A DNA stretch of 64,000 nucleotides from an uncultured Deferribacteres bacterium (GTDB lineage Bacteria > Zhuqueibacterota > JdFR-76 > DREG01), in NCBI GenBank assembly GCA_913009825.1, contig CAJVYQ010000021.1:1-64000 (forward strand). Reading direction: 5' to 3'. The translations under genes and the position numbers were made by a program. The notes beneath the pieces were generated by a model that was not told the origin of the DNA, searched no databases, and worked only from the letters and a program-made list of their open reading frames with translations. Shown here piece after piece: positions 8,210 to 17,587 of the stretch (position 1 is the first letter of the stretch; each line of letters opens with the position of its first letter).

Positions 8210-11104
8210 ATGAAATGGCATTCAGCGTTACGATTACTACCTATCATTATTTTAACACTGGTCACAGGACGGCCTCTATTCGGTCAAACAGCCAAAGAGC
8301 GAATATACGTAGGTGAGAAAGCCTGCCGTACGTGTCATCATCTTTCTGGAAAACGCGATCAGTTTAACCCCTGGCGGTTATCCAAACATGCAGACGCGTA
8401 TGCTGCATTGTCCAGGCCGGAAGCCAAACAGATTGCGGAATTGTCAGGTGTTGACGTCGATCCTTACAAAAGTCCGATCTGTTTGGGATGTCATACCACC
8501 GCTTATAACGTGGAAGCCTGGGAACGCGATGAAACTTTTTATTTTGAAGATGGCGTGCAATGTGAACTGTGCCATGGACCGGGCAGCGCATACATGGAAG
8601 CCGGTATAATGCTGAATCGAAAGAAGACCGGGCAGGCCGGTCTAAAAATGCCGGTAGAACGTGATTGCATGGTGTGTCATAAAGAAAAAGGCTCCCACAT
8701 GGCGGTTCTGGATGTCAAAAAATTTAATTATGAAGAAGCACTTAAGGAAATCGCTCATCCTGGAAATGGTGACCTGATTAAAGAATTTCTTTTCCAGGTG
8801 CAAAGAATTCTGTATAAATGGTTCCCGAAAAATGAACCACCGGTAGAGCCGCTTCCTGGTCCTAAATACGTTGGCGCCCAGGTCTGTGGTAAATGTCATG
8901 GTCGGACATCGACTGGTCATCAGTACAGCAAGTGGCGCTATTCCAAACACGCCCAGGCTTATGCCATCCTTAATACTGAACGAGCTGCAGAGATTATCCG
9001 TGAGATGGGGGTATCCGGCACTCCACAAAAGTCAGATAAATGCCTGGAATGTCATACCACAGGTGCAGGAGAACCGGCCGGTCGGTTCTCCGACAGTTTC
9101 GATCCGGACCAGGGTGTGCAGTGCGAAAGCTGCCACGGCCCTGGAAGCGAATACATGCCGGAATCGGTTATGTTGGATCCGGTGGCTGGTGTAGAATCTG
9201 GATTACGCGACATGGATAAAGAAAGCTGTCTCAAATGTCACACCGAAGGCATTCATGGTCACACCTTTGATTTCGAAACCATGCGGCCCAGGATCGATCA
9301 TTCGAAATGGCAACAAGAATACAGCGAAGTGAAATATAAATCACCTTTCAACCTGGCCGTCACAAAGGATGGCAGGCGGTTATTTGTCGCCTGTGAGGCC
9401 TCCAATAGCCTCATTGTTGTCAACGCCAAAACCGAAGAGATTCTGGCAGAAGTGGAAATCGGTACCCAACCACACTTTGTTTGCTTTTCCCCGGATGAAA
9501 CCCATGCCTATGTAAGTAATCGCGGTTCCGACAATATTTCTGTTATTGATACAAAAACATATCGGGTGCTGGCGACAATTACAGTTGGTGATGAACCCCA
9601 CGAGATGGCAACGAATAAAGAAGGCACTATTTTATACGTGGCCAATGCGGGGACCTATGATGTCTCTGTGGTTGATATAGAAAAAGGCAAAGAAATTAAA
9701 CGATTGGCAGCTTCCAGAGGGCCCTGGGGCATGGCCCGGTCGCCTGATGGCCGGTATATCTATGTGACGAATAATTTACCGAGAATTGGTGAATTCCGGA
9801 CTTCCCCCATGTCTGAAGTAACAGTTATTGAAACAAATCGTTCTATCGTCAAACATCGCTATACCGTGCCGGGAGCAAATTTAATCCAGGGAATTGATAT
9901 CGCCCCAGGCGGTAAATTTGCACTCGTTACTTTAATCCGAACGAAAAATTTAGTGCCAATGACCCGGAATATCCAGGGCTGGATTATGACCAATGGCATT
10001 GGCATTCTTTGGCAAGATGGCAAGGTAGATCAATTGCTGCTGGATGAGGTGAATGATTTCTTTGCGGATCCCACAGATGTCGTCTTTTCAAAATACGGCC
10101 GCTATGCCTTTGTCAGCGGTGGCGGTGTCCAGGAAATCGCTATGATCGATATCAAGAAAATGAAACGGATTCTGATAAATGCCACTGAGGAAAAACGCAA
10201 TAAAGTACTACCCAATCACCTTGGTTTGAGCACAGAGTTTATTCTAAAACGGATTAAGGTGGGACAAAGCCCGCGGGGAATGGCGGTTTCTCCGGACAAT
10301 AAGTACCTGTATGTCGCAGACGGATTAGATGACGCTATCTCTGTAATCGATATCAAAAAACGCGCGCGAGTCAATGTCATCGACCTCGGTGGTCCGAAGG
10401 AAATTACTCAGGCGCGCTACGGCGAGCGTATCTTTCACAGTGCCGAGTACACTTTTGCCAGACAGTTTTCCTGCCATTCTTGCCATCCGGACGGCGGCAC
10501 GGATGGAATAACCTATGACATTGAACCGGATGGACTGGGCTTTAATCCTGTGAATAACCGTACCTTGCGAGGTATTAACGACACAGCTCCCTTTAAGTGG
10601 ACCGGAAAGAATCCCACATTAAGACGCCAGTGTGGGCCCAGACTGGCTGCATTCTTTACCCGTATCGATCCGTTCACATCTGAACAGTCTGAGGCATTGG
10701 AACGTTATATCGTTACAATTCCCAGACCGCCGAACCGCAACCAAAAGAGCCGGGGACTGACACCTGCTCAACGTCGCGGAAAACGCATTTTCGAACGTGA
10801 ATACAATAATTCGGGTAACCAAATGCCCCAGAAGAAGCGATGTATTTATTGTCATCAACCTCCCTACTATACCGACCGGGAATTGGCTGATGTCGGCACT
10901 GCCTCCTGGTTAGATACACAGGCTACGTTCGATGTTCCACATCTCAAAAATATCTATGCCACCGCTCCCTATTTACATGATGGACGAGCAAAATCCCTGG
11001 AGGAAATCTGGACGGTTTATAATCCAACCGACACTCATGGACAGACAAATGATTTGACCAAAGACCAGCTCAATGATCTTATTGAGTATCTGAAAACTTT
11101 ATAA
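8210..11104 (+). CDS. Secreted decaheme c-type cytochrome with YVTN beta-propeller and peroxidase-like C-terminus
   Basis: 964 residues after a signal peptide (cleavage near PLFGQ). Ten CXXCH heme motifs are present. Two repeated four-heme modules of the cytochrome c554 type hold CRTCH (39-43), CLGCH, CELCH, CMVCH and then CGKCH (from 226), CLECH, CESCH, CLKCH. Both modules share W.YSKHA/WRLSKHA and GVQCE.CHGPGS.YM blocks, so they arose by duplication. A seven-bladed YVTN propeller follows (about 390-740; LFVACEASNSLIVVNAKTEE, AYVSNRGSDNISVIDTKTYR). The C-terminus holds CHSCH (755) and CIYCH (878) in a di-heme peroxidase-like setting (NRTLRGINDTAPFKWTGKNP). It probably moves or accepts electrons outside the inner membrane. 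The ATG lies 12 bases after the preceding stop, so it belongs to the same operon. Confidence 0.88.
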   Translation: MKWHSALRLLPIIILTLVTGRPLFGQTAKERIYVGEKACRTCHHLSGKRDQFNPWRLSKHADAYAALSRPEAKQIAELSGVDVDPYKSPICLGCHTTAYNVEAWERDETFYFEDGVQCELCHGPGSAYMEAGIMLNRKKTGQAGLKMPVERDCMVCHKEKGSHMAVLDVKKFNYEEALKEIAHPGNGDLIKEFLFQVQRILYKWFPKNEPPVEPLPGPKYVGAQVCGKCHGRTSTGHQYSKWRYSKHAQAYAILNTERAAEIIREMGVSGTPQKSDKCLECHTTGAGEPAGRFSDSFDPDQGVQCESCHGPGSEYMPESVMLDPVAGVESGLRDMDKESCLKCHTEGIHGHTFDFETMRPRIDHSKWQQEYSEVKYKSPFNLAVTKDGRRLFVACEASNSLIVVNAKTEEILAEVEIGTQPHFVCFSPDETHAYVSNRGSDNISVIDTKTYRVLATITVGDEPHEMATNKEGTILYVANAGTYDVSVVDIEKGKEIKRLAASRGPWGMARSPDGRYIYVTNNLPRIGEFRTSPMSEVTVIETNRSIVKHRYTVPGANLIQGIDIAPGGKFALVTLIRTKNLVPMTRNIQGWIMTNGIGILWQDGKVDQLLLDEVNDFFADPTDVVFSKYGRYAFVSGGGVQEIAMIDIKKMKRILINATEEKRNKVLPNHLGLSTEFILKRIKVGQSPRGMAVSPDNKYLYVADGLDDAISVIDIKKRARVNVIDLGGPKEITQARYGERIFHSAEYTFARQFSCHSCHPDGGTDGITYDIEPDGLGFNPVNNRTLRGINDTAPFKWTGKNPTLRRQCGPRLAAFFTRIDPFTSEQSEALERYIVTIPRPPNRNQKSRGLTPAQRRGKRIFEREYNNSGNQMPQKKRCIYCHQPPYYTDRELADVGTASWLDTQATFDVPHLKNIYATAPYLHDGRAKSLEEIWTVYNPTDTHGQTNDLTKDQLNDLIEYLKTL

Positions 11105-11123
11105 AAAAGAGGAAGCTATTAGG

Positions 11124-12263
11124 ATGTATCGTATATTTATTATCCTGGTAACGTTTATTTTCCTTGTTCCACAGGGATGGTGTCAATCAGATACGACTGT
11201 CACCCTTGCCGGTGAACCCTACGTTTATACCAAATGGGAATCTTTCACCAGGGAATCAACCCTTGGTGGATTAATCAACGACCACATCTTCTTCCTGGAG
11301 GCAGACGGGGATAGTTTATGGATTGGCACCGAAGGCGGATTGGTACTTTATGAGAACGGCACCTGGAAAAGTTGGGCGGAGAAGGACGGCCTCCCCTGGA
11401 ATGTGGTGATGGGAATGGCAAAAGATCCAAAAACCGGCGAGCTGTGGCTGGCGCTATTCGGGGAAGGAATAGCCCGGTTTAGCGGAGGCTACTTTGAACA
11501 TTTTACCCAGGCAAACAGCGGCTTATTAAACGATGTGGTGTATGGTGTGGATATCCAGGGGGATAATGTGTGGGTTGCTACCACCGCCGGTATCAGCCGG
11601 TATAATCAGGTAACCGGTGAATGGACCGTGTTTAATGAGAAATACGCTCCCATGAAGGAAGTGTGGACCTATTACGTAGATGCTGCAGAAGACAAAGTCT
11701 ATTTTGCCGTCTGGGGAGGCGGTATTCTGGAGTGGGATGTGGACAGCGAAAGCTGGAAGGTTTATCTTGATCCGGATGGTGAGATGGAAATCGATTTATA
11801 CCGGGATGACGGCCTGGTTCATGATATTACCTCGGCAGTGTCTTACATCGATGGCGTGCTCTGGGCTGCCACATATTTTGGATTGAGCCGATACGACGGC
11901 CGCAACTGGCGCGGGTACATGGATCACGATAGTGGGCTTCCAAGTAACTTTATTAACATGGTGGTAGGACGAAGCAAAAATTCGGCTTATAACTGTACAG
12001 ATAAAGGGCTGGGAGTATTGGTGGACTACGAAACCGATACCTGGGTCGCCTATCGACGGGATACGGAAGACGCCAAAACCTGGACAGCCCACGTAATGGT
12101 GGGGAAACAGGAGATTAAAACCGTGCCTACCAATCTGCATTTACCAAATCATTTTACTATAAGTGTGGAATTTATGGCAGACGACGTATGGATTGGTACC
12201 GGCCATGGCCTGGCCCGAGGTATCGGTAAAGGCTATTATTCGGGATTACGAGTTACAAGGTAA
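11124..12263 (+). CDS. Secreted Reg_prop-type beta-propeller protein
   Basis: 379 residues with a signal peptide (MYRIFIILVTFIFLVPQGWC, then QS). Repeats of the two-component regulator propeller type are visible: SLWIGTEGGLVLYENGTWKS, LWLALFGEGIARFSGGYFE, VWVATTAGISRYNQVTGEW, LWAATYFGLSRYDGRNWRGY and VWIGTGHGLARG. Such blades usually form the sensor part of hybrid histidine kinases, but no transmembrane segment or kinase follows, so this is a free-standing propeller. AGAGGAAG precedes the ATG and the gap to the cytochrome gene is 19 bases. It is the last gene of the tightly spaced set; a 343-base gap follows. Function unknown; a structural or ligand-binding role in the cell envelope is likely. 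Confidence 0.8.
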   Translation: MYRIFIILVTFIFLVPQGWCQSDTTVTLAGEPYVYTKWESFTRESTLGGLINDHIFFLEADGDSLWIGTEGGLVLYENGTWKSWAEKDGLPWNVVMGMAKDPKTGELWLALFGEGIARFSGGYFEHFTQANSGLLNDVVYGVDIQGDNVWVATTAGISRYNQVTGEWTVFNEKYAPMKEVWTYYVDAAEDKVYFAVWGGGILEWDVDSESWKVYLDPDGEMEIDLYRDDGLVHDITSAVSYIDGVLWAATYFGLSRYDGRNWRGYMDHDSGLPSNFINMVVGRSKNSAYNCTDKGLGVLVDYETDTWVAYRRDTEDAKTWTAHVMVGKQEIKTVPTNLHLPNHFTISVEFMADDVWIGTGHGLARGIGKGYYSGLRVTR

Positions 12264-12606
12264 GACCTCCGGAGTTTCCGGGACTTTTGACTCTCAGAAT
12301 TAGAAATTCATATTTCTTACCGGACTATTTTAAGAATGGCAATCTACAGGTCTAAGGTCTGGATTGGTTTTGTGTTAACAGCAAGGAGCGCAAAAATTTC
12401 AAGTCCGCAATGATTTTAGTATACAGTTGATATGCCAAATTATGGAGCAGAATTATACCGAAAACGAATTATCAAAATATATTTTTGACTGCGCTCTTTG
12501 CGATATCTTTGTGTCCATTGCTGTAAAATTATCTAAATCAGAGATTAAGTAGAAATTTCATTTTACAATATTTTGTATTTTAATAACTTCAAGAAGAAAA
12601 AGAACT
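12264..12606. other. Intergenic region with imperfect inverted repeat
   Basis: No gene seen. TTAACAGCAAGGAGCGCAAA (12375-12394) is matched by an imperfect reverse complement ending in CCATTGCTGTAAA at about 12504-12527, roughly 18 of 23 positions. The region probably holds the promoter of the two binding-protein genes; the AT-rich last 60 bases are the best place, but no clear -35/-10 pair stands out. Confidence 0.45.
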
Positions 12607-14010
12607 ATGAAAAGATTAAGTGTTCTTCCGGCAATCGTGGTAATCGTTTGCACCTATTTTTTGAGTGCGAATGTGAACGCCCAAACTCATTCTGCTTCTA
12701 AATCCGATACTCTATCTTATGCTAAAACGCCCTGGGAATATGTACCCTATAACCGTTTTAAAGATCCGTACAAGCGATTTTTCCTTAAGACCCTGGAATA
12801 TACGGGATATGGGCGTCATACCCCGGAACCCGAACACATTGACACTGTTAAAATAGGTTTTATCGGGCCAATTATTGGCTCTGTTTCCGGGTCGAGAGGA
12901 GGTCCGGAAGATATAGAATTGAAAGTAAACCAACGAGTGATTCGCTGGGATGGATACCGAGCATCCCCTTTAGCTTCCATTGGGATAAAGATGCTCCAGG
13001 GCGCCAAACTTGCTGTGGAACAGGCAAATGCAAAAGGCGGCTATCGAGGGAAAGCTCCCTACAAACTGATCGTTCGAAACGACAACGGCAACTGGCGTTC
13101 CTCCGGCAGAGAGGTCATCATGCTTGCTTATAAAGATAGCGTTTGGGCTATCCTTGGGACTGTTGACGGCGCCAACAGCCATATTGCCATCCGGGTTGCT
13201 TTCAAAGCTGAAATTCCCGTTGTGAATACTGCGAATACCGATCCTACATTTGTGGAAACCAGAATTCCCTGGGTGCTCCGGGTCATCACAGATGACCGGC
13301 AGATGGGCTATCTGCTGGCGGATTTCGTCTTTAAAAAATTGGGGCTCAAACGCATCGCTGCACTGCGTGCCACCAACCGCTACGGACGCATGGGCATCGA
13401 CGAACTGCGGGAAGCGGCCACACGTCTCGGGCATCCCTTCATGGTCGAACTGCAGTATGAAGAGGGCGATACCGATTTCAGCGACCAGTTAAAAAGGATT
13501 CAGTCGCTGAATGCGGATGGCGTGGTCACATACGGTAACACAAAAGAATCCGCATTGATACTCAAACAAATGCGGGAAATGGGGATGAATCAGTGGTTCT
13601 TCGGCAGCGATCGCATGGTCACTAAGGAATTTCTTAATATCGTCGGAAAGACTCATGGCCATGTAGCAGCCGGTTATCCGTATGATCCTACCAGAAAAGA
13701 TGCGGAATATCTGCAATTTATCGATAATTTTCAGAACCGGTATGGGGAAGCTCCGGAAACTTACGCCGCACATGCGTATGACGGTATGAATATGATCATT
13801 GCAGCCATTGAAAAAGCCGGATTAAATAGAGCACTCATCCGGGATCAACTTGTTTCAATGTCTGGTTATAAAGGGGTAACCGGAATAAAAGAACTAGATG
13901 CGGTCTTCAGCAATAGGAGCCCTGCCACTCTGGCCATCTTAAAAGAGGGCAAATTCGAATTTTATACCCTGGAAGAAATTTTCTCGGATAAACTTGATTT
14001 TGAGAATTAG
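12607..14010 (+). CDS. Periplasmic ligand-binding protein of the branched-chain amino acid (Peripla_BP_6) type
   Basis: 467 residues with a signal peptide (MKRLSVLPAIVVIVCTYFLS, cleavage near VNAQ). A spacer of about 55 residues precedes a type I periplasmic-binding fold: VKIGFIGPIIGSVSGSRG, MLQGAKLAVEQANAKGGYRG, YKLIVRNDNGNW, WAILGTVDGANSHIAIRVA, IPVVNTANTDPTF and GVVTYGNTKESALILKQMRE. This is the LivJ/urea/amide-binding family. No ABC permease or ATPase gene lies nearby, so it is an orphan and may act as a sensor or hand over ligand to something other than an ABC importer. The next gene is a paralogue starting 13 bases after this stop. Confidence 0.87.
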   Translation: MKRLSVLPAIVVIVCTYFLSANVNAQTHSASKSDTLSYAKTPWEYVPYNRFKDPYKRFFLKTLEYTGYGRHTPEPEHIDTVKIGFIGPIIGSVSGSRGGPEDIELKVNQRVIRWDGYRASPLASIGIKMLQGAKLAVEQANAKGGYRGKAPYKLIVRNDNGNWRSSGREVIMLAYKDSVWAILGTVDGANSHIAIRVAFKAEIPVVNTANTDPTFVETRIPWVLRVITDDRQMGYLLADFVFKKLGLKRIAALRATNRYGRMGIDELREAATRLGHPFMVELQYEEGDTDFSDQLKRIQSLNADGVVTYGNTKESALILKQMREMGMNQWFFGSDRMVTKEFLNIVGKTHGHVAAGYPYDPTRKDAEYLQFIDNFQNRYGEAPETYAAHAYDGMNMIIAAIEKAGLNRALIRDQLVSMSGYKGVTGIKELDAVFSNRSPATLAILKEGKFEFYTLEEIFSDKLDFEN

Positions 14011-14023
14011 GTCGCTCAGTGAT

Positions 14024-15208
14024 ATGAAAGTCTCCCGATTGCTCTGGATTCTATGGTTCGTCATCTTCTGTACAGCACGGGTACAGAGTCAAAGCAAAAC
14101 CTCCGATCAAACCGGTCAACAAAGAGAGCCGCCAGGCGTCCTGGATACACCGGTGGATTTTTCCGGATGGATAGGAACAACGCGTAAGCCTGAACAGCTC
14201 AAAGAAATTCGTATCGGCTTTTTCGTACCGGATAAGCCGGACGATCCGATCGGCGGTTCCATGCTCAATGCTGCCGCGTTAGCGATAGAAGAAGCCAATG
14301 CTGCCGGCGGATTCCATGGGGTTCCCTTTCAGTTGGTCCAGCGCTGGGCATATGATCCCTGGGGCACGGCCTCCAAAGAAATGATTAAGCTGGTGTATCA
14401 GGACAGTGTGTGGGCAGTTATTGGATCGTTGAACGGAAAGGCCACGCATATCGCGGAACAAATTGTCACCAAAGCGTGGGTGCCGCTGCTCTCGCCTGTC
14501 TCGGCCGATCCGACGCTTACATATATCCGTATCCCATGGATGTTCCGACTACCGCCCGATGAGCAAAAACAGGCGGAGGTCATTGTGCACAAAGGGATTC
14601 AGGCATTATCTCTGGATAGAGTTGGTCTCATCACTTCTACCGATTATGACGGCCGCATATTTGCCTTAGAAATACTTACTATAATGAAGGTTGAACAAAC
14701 TCCGCCGGTCTTTCATTTTCAGGTATCCCTGCCCAAGGTTGATTTTATGGATATTGTCAAACGAGCAGCCTCATTCAATCCTGACGGAGTCATTTTACGC
14801 CTGCCGTGGGCCAAAACTCTGGATTTGCTGGCTCATTTCCAAAACAGTGAATTCCATATTCCTGTAATCATTCCCTGGATTCCGGGTTTAAGGGAGGAAG
14901 ACCTGAAAAAACAATATGATGGGGATATTTTATATATACAACCGTTTTCGGAGACGGGAAATCCAGCCTACACCGCATTCGCCCGAACTTACCGGGAGCG
15001 GTATGGTACGCGCCCCACTTCCGGCGCCGCCTATACCTATGATACGATTCATTTACTGGTGCAATCACTGCATAGAAGCGGTTTAAACCGCTCCGGGCTG
15101 CGGGATGCCATCGCCGGGATCGGCGATTTTCAAGGCGTGACGGGCAAAATTTCCTGGGATAACGGCGGCGGCAATCAGGCAAAACCGCTCCTTCGGTTCC
15201 TGCATTGA
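14024..15208 (+). CDS. Second Peripla_BP_6-type periplasmic binding protein (paralogue of the previous gene)
   Basis: The ATG at 14024 gives a clean signal peptide (MKVSRLLWILWFVIFCTARV, then QSQ). An in-frame start at 13994 would overlap the previous gene and spoil it. The mature part repeats the previous protein's blocks: IRIGFFVPDKPDDPIGGSML, NAAALAIEEANAAGGFHGVP, LVYQDSVWAVIGSLNGKATH, WVPLLSPVSADPTLTYIRIP and TYDTIHLLVQSLHRSGLNRS. Both proteins have a DSVWA[IV][IL]G block and a final FQGVTG/YKGVTG block, so they are duplicates that have diverged. The 394 residues match the family's usual size. Ligand unknown. A short intergenic stretch separates it from a convergent UnbV gene. Confidence 0.87.
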   Translation: MKVSRLLWILWFVIFCTARVQSQSKTSDQTGQQREPPGVLDTPVDFSGWIGTTRKPEQLKEIRIGFFVPDKPDDPIGGSMLNAAALAIEEANAAGGFHGVPFQLVQRWAYDPWGTASKEMIKLVYQDSVWAVIGSLNGKATHIAEQIVTKAWVPLLSPVSADPTLTYIRIPWMFRLPPDEQKQAEVIVHKGIQALSLDRVGLITSTDYDGRIFALEILTIMKVEQTPPVFHFQVSLPKVDFMDIVKRAASFNPDGVILRLPWAKTLDLLAHFQNSEFHIPVIIPWIPGLREEDLKKQYDGDILYIQPFSETGNPAYTAFARTYRERYGTRPTSGAAYTYDTIHLLVQSLHRSGLNRSGLRDAIAGIGDFQGVTGKISWDNGGGNQAKPLLRFLH

Positions 15209-15269
15209 GCGATTGCATCGCCGGAAGGAGGCTTCGGTGTTCAAGCTTCAGCTTGCATTGTGTTAACGG

Positions 15270-16940
15270 TTACTTTCGGATACCCCCACCCCCGCCCTGT
15301 ACTATTGTCAAGTAGCGGTCAGCATCAAGTTCTCGAAAAACCTCTGTTTTACCGCCCGTCCAACGAATTTCCAACCGGTCAACCCGCTTATGCTTTCCAA
15401 GGCCGATGTGCATTCGGGGATCGTTATAGGAGAGGTAGCTGGTAGCCCATTGGTTAATCAGGACCTGTTTTTGCTTGCCTGTCTGTACGGTCACCCTGGC
15501 GCCAATTGCAGAAGCCGGACCTTCCCTGCCAACAAGGATTAATCCCAGCCAGTGATTCCGATTGCCGCCATCGTTGCGGAGGAGTGTTGCGGTAGCGCGC
15601 ATGTCCACATGGGAGATAATGATGTCTAAATCTCCATCATTGTCAAAGTCCCAAACCGCTGCTCCACGTCCGGAACGCTTCTCTTTAAAATAGGGGCTTC
15701 GCTCTGGTCCAACATTGTGAAAACGTCCGCTGCCATCGTTTTCCAACAGGAGTGGAGGTTGTTCGATCAACTCATCTGCAATCCCATTCGCCGAAAAGAT
15801 ATCCAAATCACCGTCGTTATCAAAATCGAAAAGAGCGGCTGCCCACACACCCATTCCGGCAAATGCGCGCCCAACGCCGCTCTGCTCGGTAATATCTTCG
15901 AAAATTCCATCACCGAGATTACGGTAAAGCGCGCCGTATCGAAGGTCAACAACTAATAAGTCAATTAAACCATCTCCATCAATATCTCCAATCGACCCGT
16001 GCATGGAACCAGTTGGGACTCCGCGATCGTTGACAGCTACCCCGGAAGCCTGACCCACTTCCCGGAATTTTCCGTTGCCATCGTTTCGAAACAGAAAATT
16101 CATCTGGTGATCATTTCCCTGGAATATATCTAAATCGCCATCGTCATCATAGTCAAAAACGGTCAATCCCATACATTTCGACTCTGGATAGTATAACCTC
16201 AGTTCCTTTGTCACGTCAGTAAAGCTGCCATCGGCTTCCTGACGGTAGAACAAAGAAGCCTGACCGTGGTACTCGGACGGATGAGGCATCATATCCGGTG
16301 TGGTTGGAGATACATAAGAGGGATCAAATGCCAGGAAATTACCTACCATCATATCCAATGCTTTGTCACGATTATAATCAAAGAAGACCACCCCCACACT
16401 CCACTTCGTATAACCGTTCAGTGTTGCCGGCCCCCGCAGGCCTAATGAGTCAGTTACATCTGTAAATGTACCATCTCCGTTATTTAGGTAAAAAACGTTG
16501 GGGCCATAATTTAAAAGGTAGAGATCGACATCATCGTCGCCGTCATAGTCTATGGCTCCGGCAGCCATACTCCAGTGGCGATCATCAACACCAGCTACCT
16601 CAGAAATCTCTGTAAACGTTCCATCGCCGTTATTGCGATAAAGTCGATTCGGAGTATCTTTAAACACCTGTCCTTCCGGATCGCTGATACCTTCCAGATA
16701 GGTTCCATTCAGCATATATAGATCGAGGTCCCCATCGCCGTCATAATCGAACACCGTAACCCCGGAACCGCTGCTTTCCAGGATATTTTTGTACGTATAG
16801 TCGCCAAAAGTATATCGAAAATCAATTCCTGCTTGTTTGGTTATATCGGTGAAAGTCACCACCGACGTCTGCGCCCACGAGGTAACCGCAACAACGATAA
16901 AAGATAGAAAGCTAATATAGTGAATAAATTTGAATTTCAT
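15270..16940 (-). CDS. Secreted VCBS/FG-GAP and ASPIC/UnbV protein (CRTAC1 family)
   Basis: 556 residues on the minus strand with a signal peptide (MKFKFIHYISFLSFIVVAVT, then SWAQ). The body is built of VCBS units: VFDYDGDGDLDLYMLNGTYL, IDYDGDDDVDLYLLNYG, FDYDDDGDLDIFQGNDHQMN, DIDGDGLIDLLVVDLRYG and FDFDNDGDLDIFSANG, with YRNNGDGTFTEIS blades. The ASPIC/UnbV tail is HWLGLILVGREGPASAIGAR ... RMHIGLGKHKRVDRLEIRWT. It is similar in size and order to the gene at 6554, so the cytochrome cluster is bounded by two members of the same subfamily. It is transcribed towards the binding-protein genes from a promoter somewhere in 16941-17200. Confidence 0.88.
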   Translation of the reverse strand: MKFKFIHYISFLSFIVVAVTSWAQTSVVTFTDITKQAGIDFRYTFGDYTYKNILESSGSGVTVFDYDGDGDLDLYMLNGTYLEGISDPEGQVFKDTPNRLYRNNGDGTFTEISEVAGVDDRHWSMAAGAIDYDGDDDVDLYLLNYGPNVFYLNNGDGTFTDVTDSLGLRGPATLNGYTKWSVGVVFFDYNRDKALDMMVGNFLAFDPSYVSPTTPDMMPHPSEYHGQASLFYRQEADGSFTDVTKELRLYYPESKCMGLTVFDYDDDGDLDIFQGNDHQMNFLFRNDGNGKFREVGQASGVAVNDRGVPTGSMHGSIGDIDGDGLIDLLVVDLRYGALYRNLGDGIFEDITEQSGVGRAFAGMGVWAAALFDFDNDGDLDIFSANGIADELIEQPPLLLENDGSGRFHNVGPERSPYFKEKRSGRGAAVWDFDNDGDLDIIISHVDMRATATLLRNDGGNRNHWLGLILVGREGPASAIGARVTVQTGKQKQVLINQWATSYLSYNDPRMHIGLGKHKRVDRLEIRWTGGKTEVFRELDADRYLTIVQGGGGGIRK

Positions 16941-17221
16941 TTAACAAAACAATATGTTAAGTCAAGATTGGCGTCAATACTCAGTTCAAGAGATTGAATG
17001 ACAAAATAATTAAATTTTTAAAAACAATCATTATGTCTTATCTTGCTCTTTGTGAGCTATTCAGAAATAGAAAATAAACAAATAGGTTTCAAAATGCAAC
17101 CGATAAATAGTAGTTTTGGCAATAGCGAATCGTTTTTTGGCTATTTCAAAAAATACGCAAACTTCTCGTACGTCTTTCTTGACTTTTAAAGGTGCTTTAT
17201 GTATCTTTATTTTCAATGGTC
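16941..17221. other. Intergenic region upstream of a minus-strand UnbV gene and an UnbV remnant
   Basis: No gene seen. TTGACT followed 17 bases later by TATCTT (about 17189-17217) could be a + strand promoter now leading into a pseudogene. The AT-rich bases 16941-17060 probably hold the promoter of the minus-strand UnbV gene. Confidence 0.35.
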
Positions 17222-17587
17222 AGTTGGGGACCAGGACTCTTCGACCTGGACAATGACGGCAGGGTAGATATCTATGTCACCAACAACGGTTAGCAGGTTG
17301 AAGAGGTAAAGGGGAACGTCGTTGCTGACACAAACCAGGGGGCCGGAGTTCTTTATCACAACGAGTCGAAAACCGATAACAACTGGCTCAAGGTGAGGCT
17401 TGAGGGGAAGAAGTCCAATCGTGATGCCTATGGTTCCAGGGTGAAGGTTGTCGCTGGAGAACTTATTTATATTTTTTCGTTGGGCGATGATGATTTCGCT
17501 GATGAATTTCAGGACATGAAAGATAAAGTGAATGTGCGCTCTATTCCCGCCGCCATTTTACGCGTGTATCGCAGGATATTCAAATGA
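17222..17587 (+). pseudogene. Fragment of a VCBS-UnbV gene with in-frame stop
   Basis: The frame reads SWGPGLFDLDNDGRVDIYVT, then NNG and a TAG at 17291-17293. It continues in the same frame through GVLYHNESKTDNNWLKVRLE and GKKSNRDAYGSRVKVVAGEL, the start of an ASPIC/UnbV domain. After residue L at about 17466 the resemblance stops abruptly, and the last 40 codons (FSLGDDDFADEFQDMKDK ...) are unrelated and unrecognised. The front half of the VCBS body and the last half of UnbV are both gone. The right breakpoint abuts a PD-(D/E)XK nuclease gene, which suggests that an insertion cut this UnbV copy. Confidence 0.8.
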
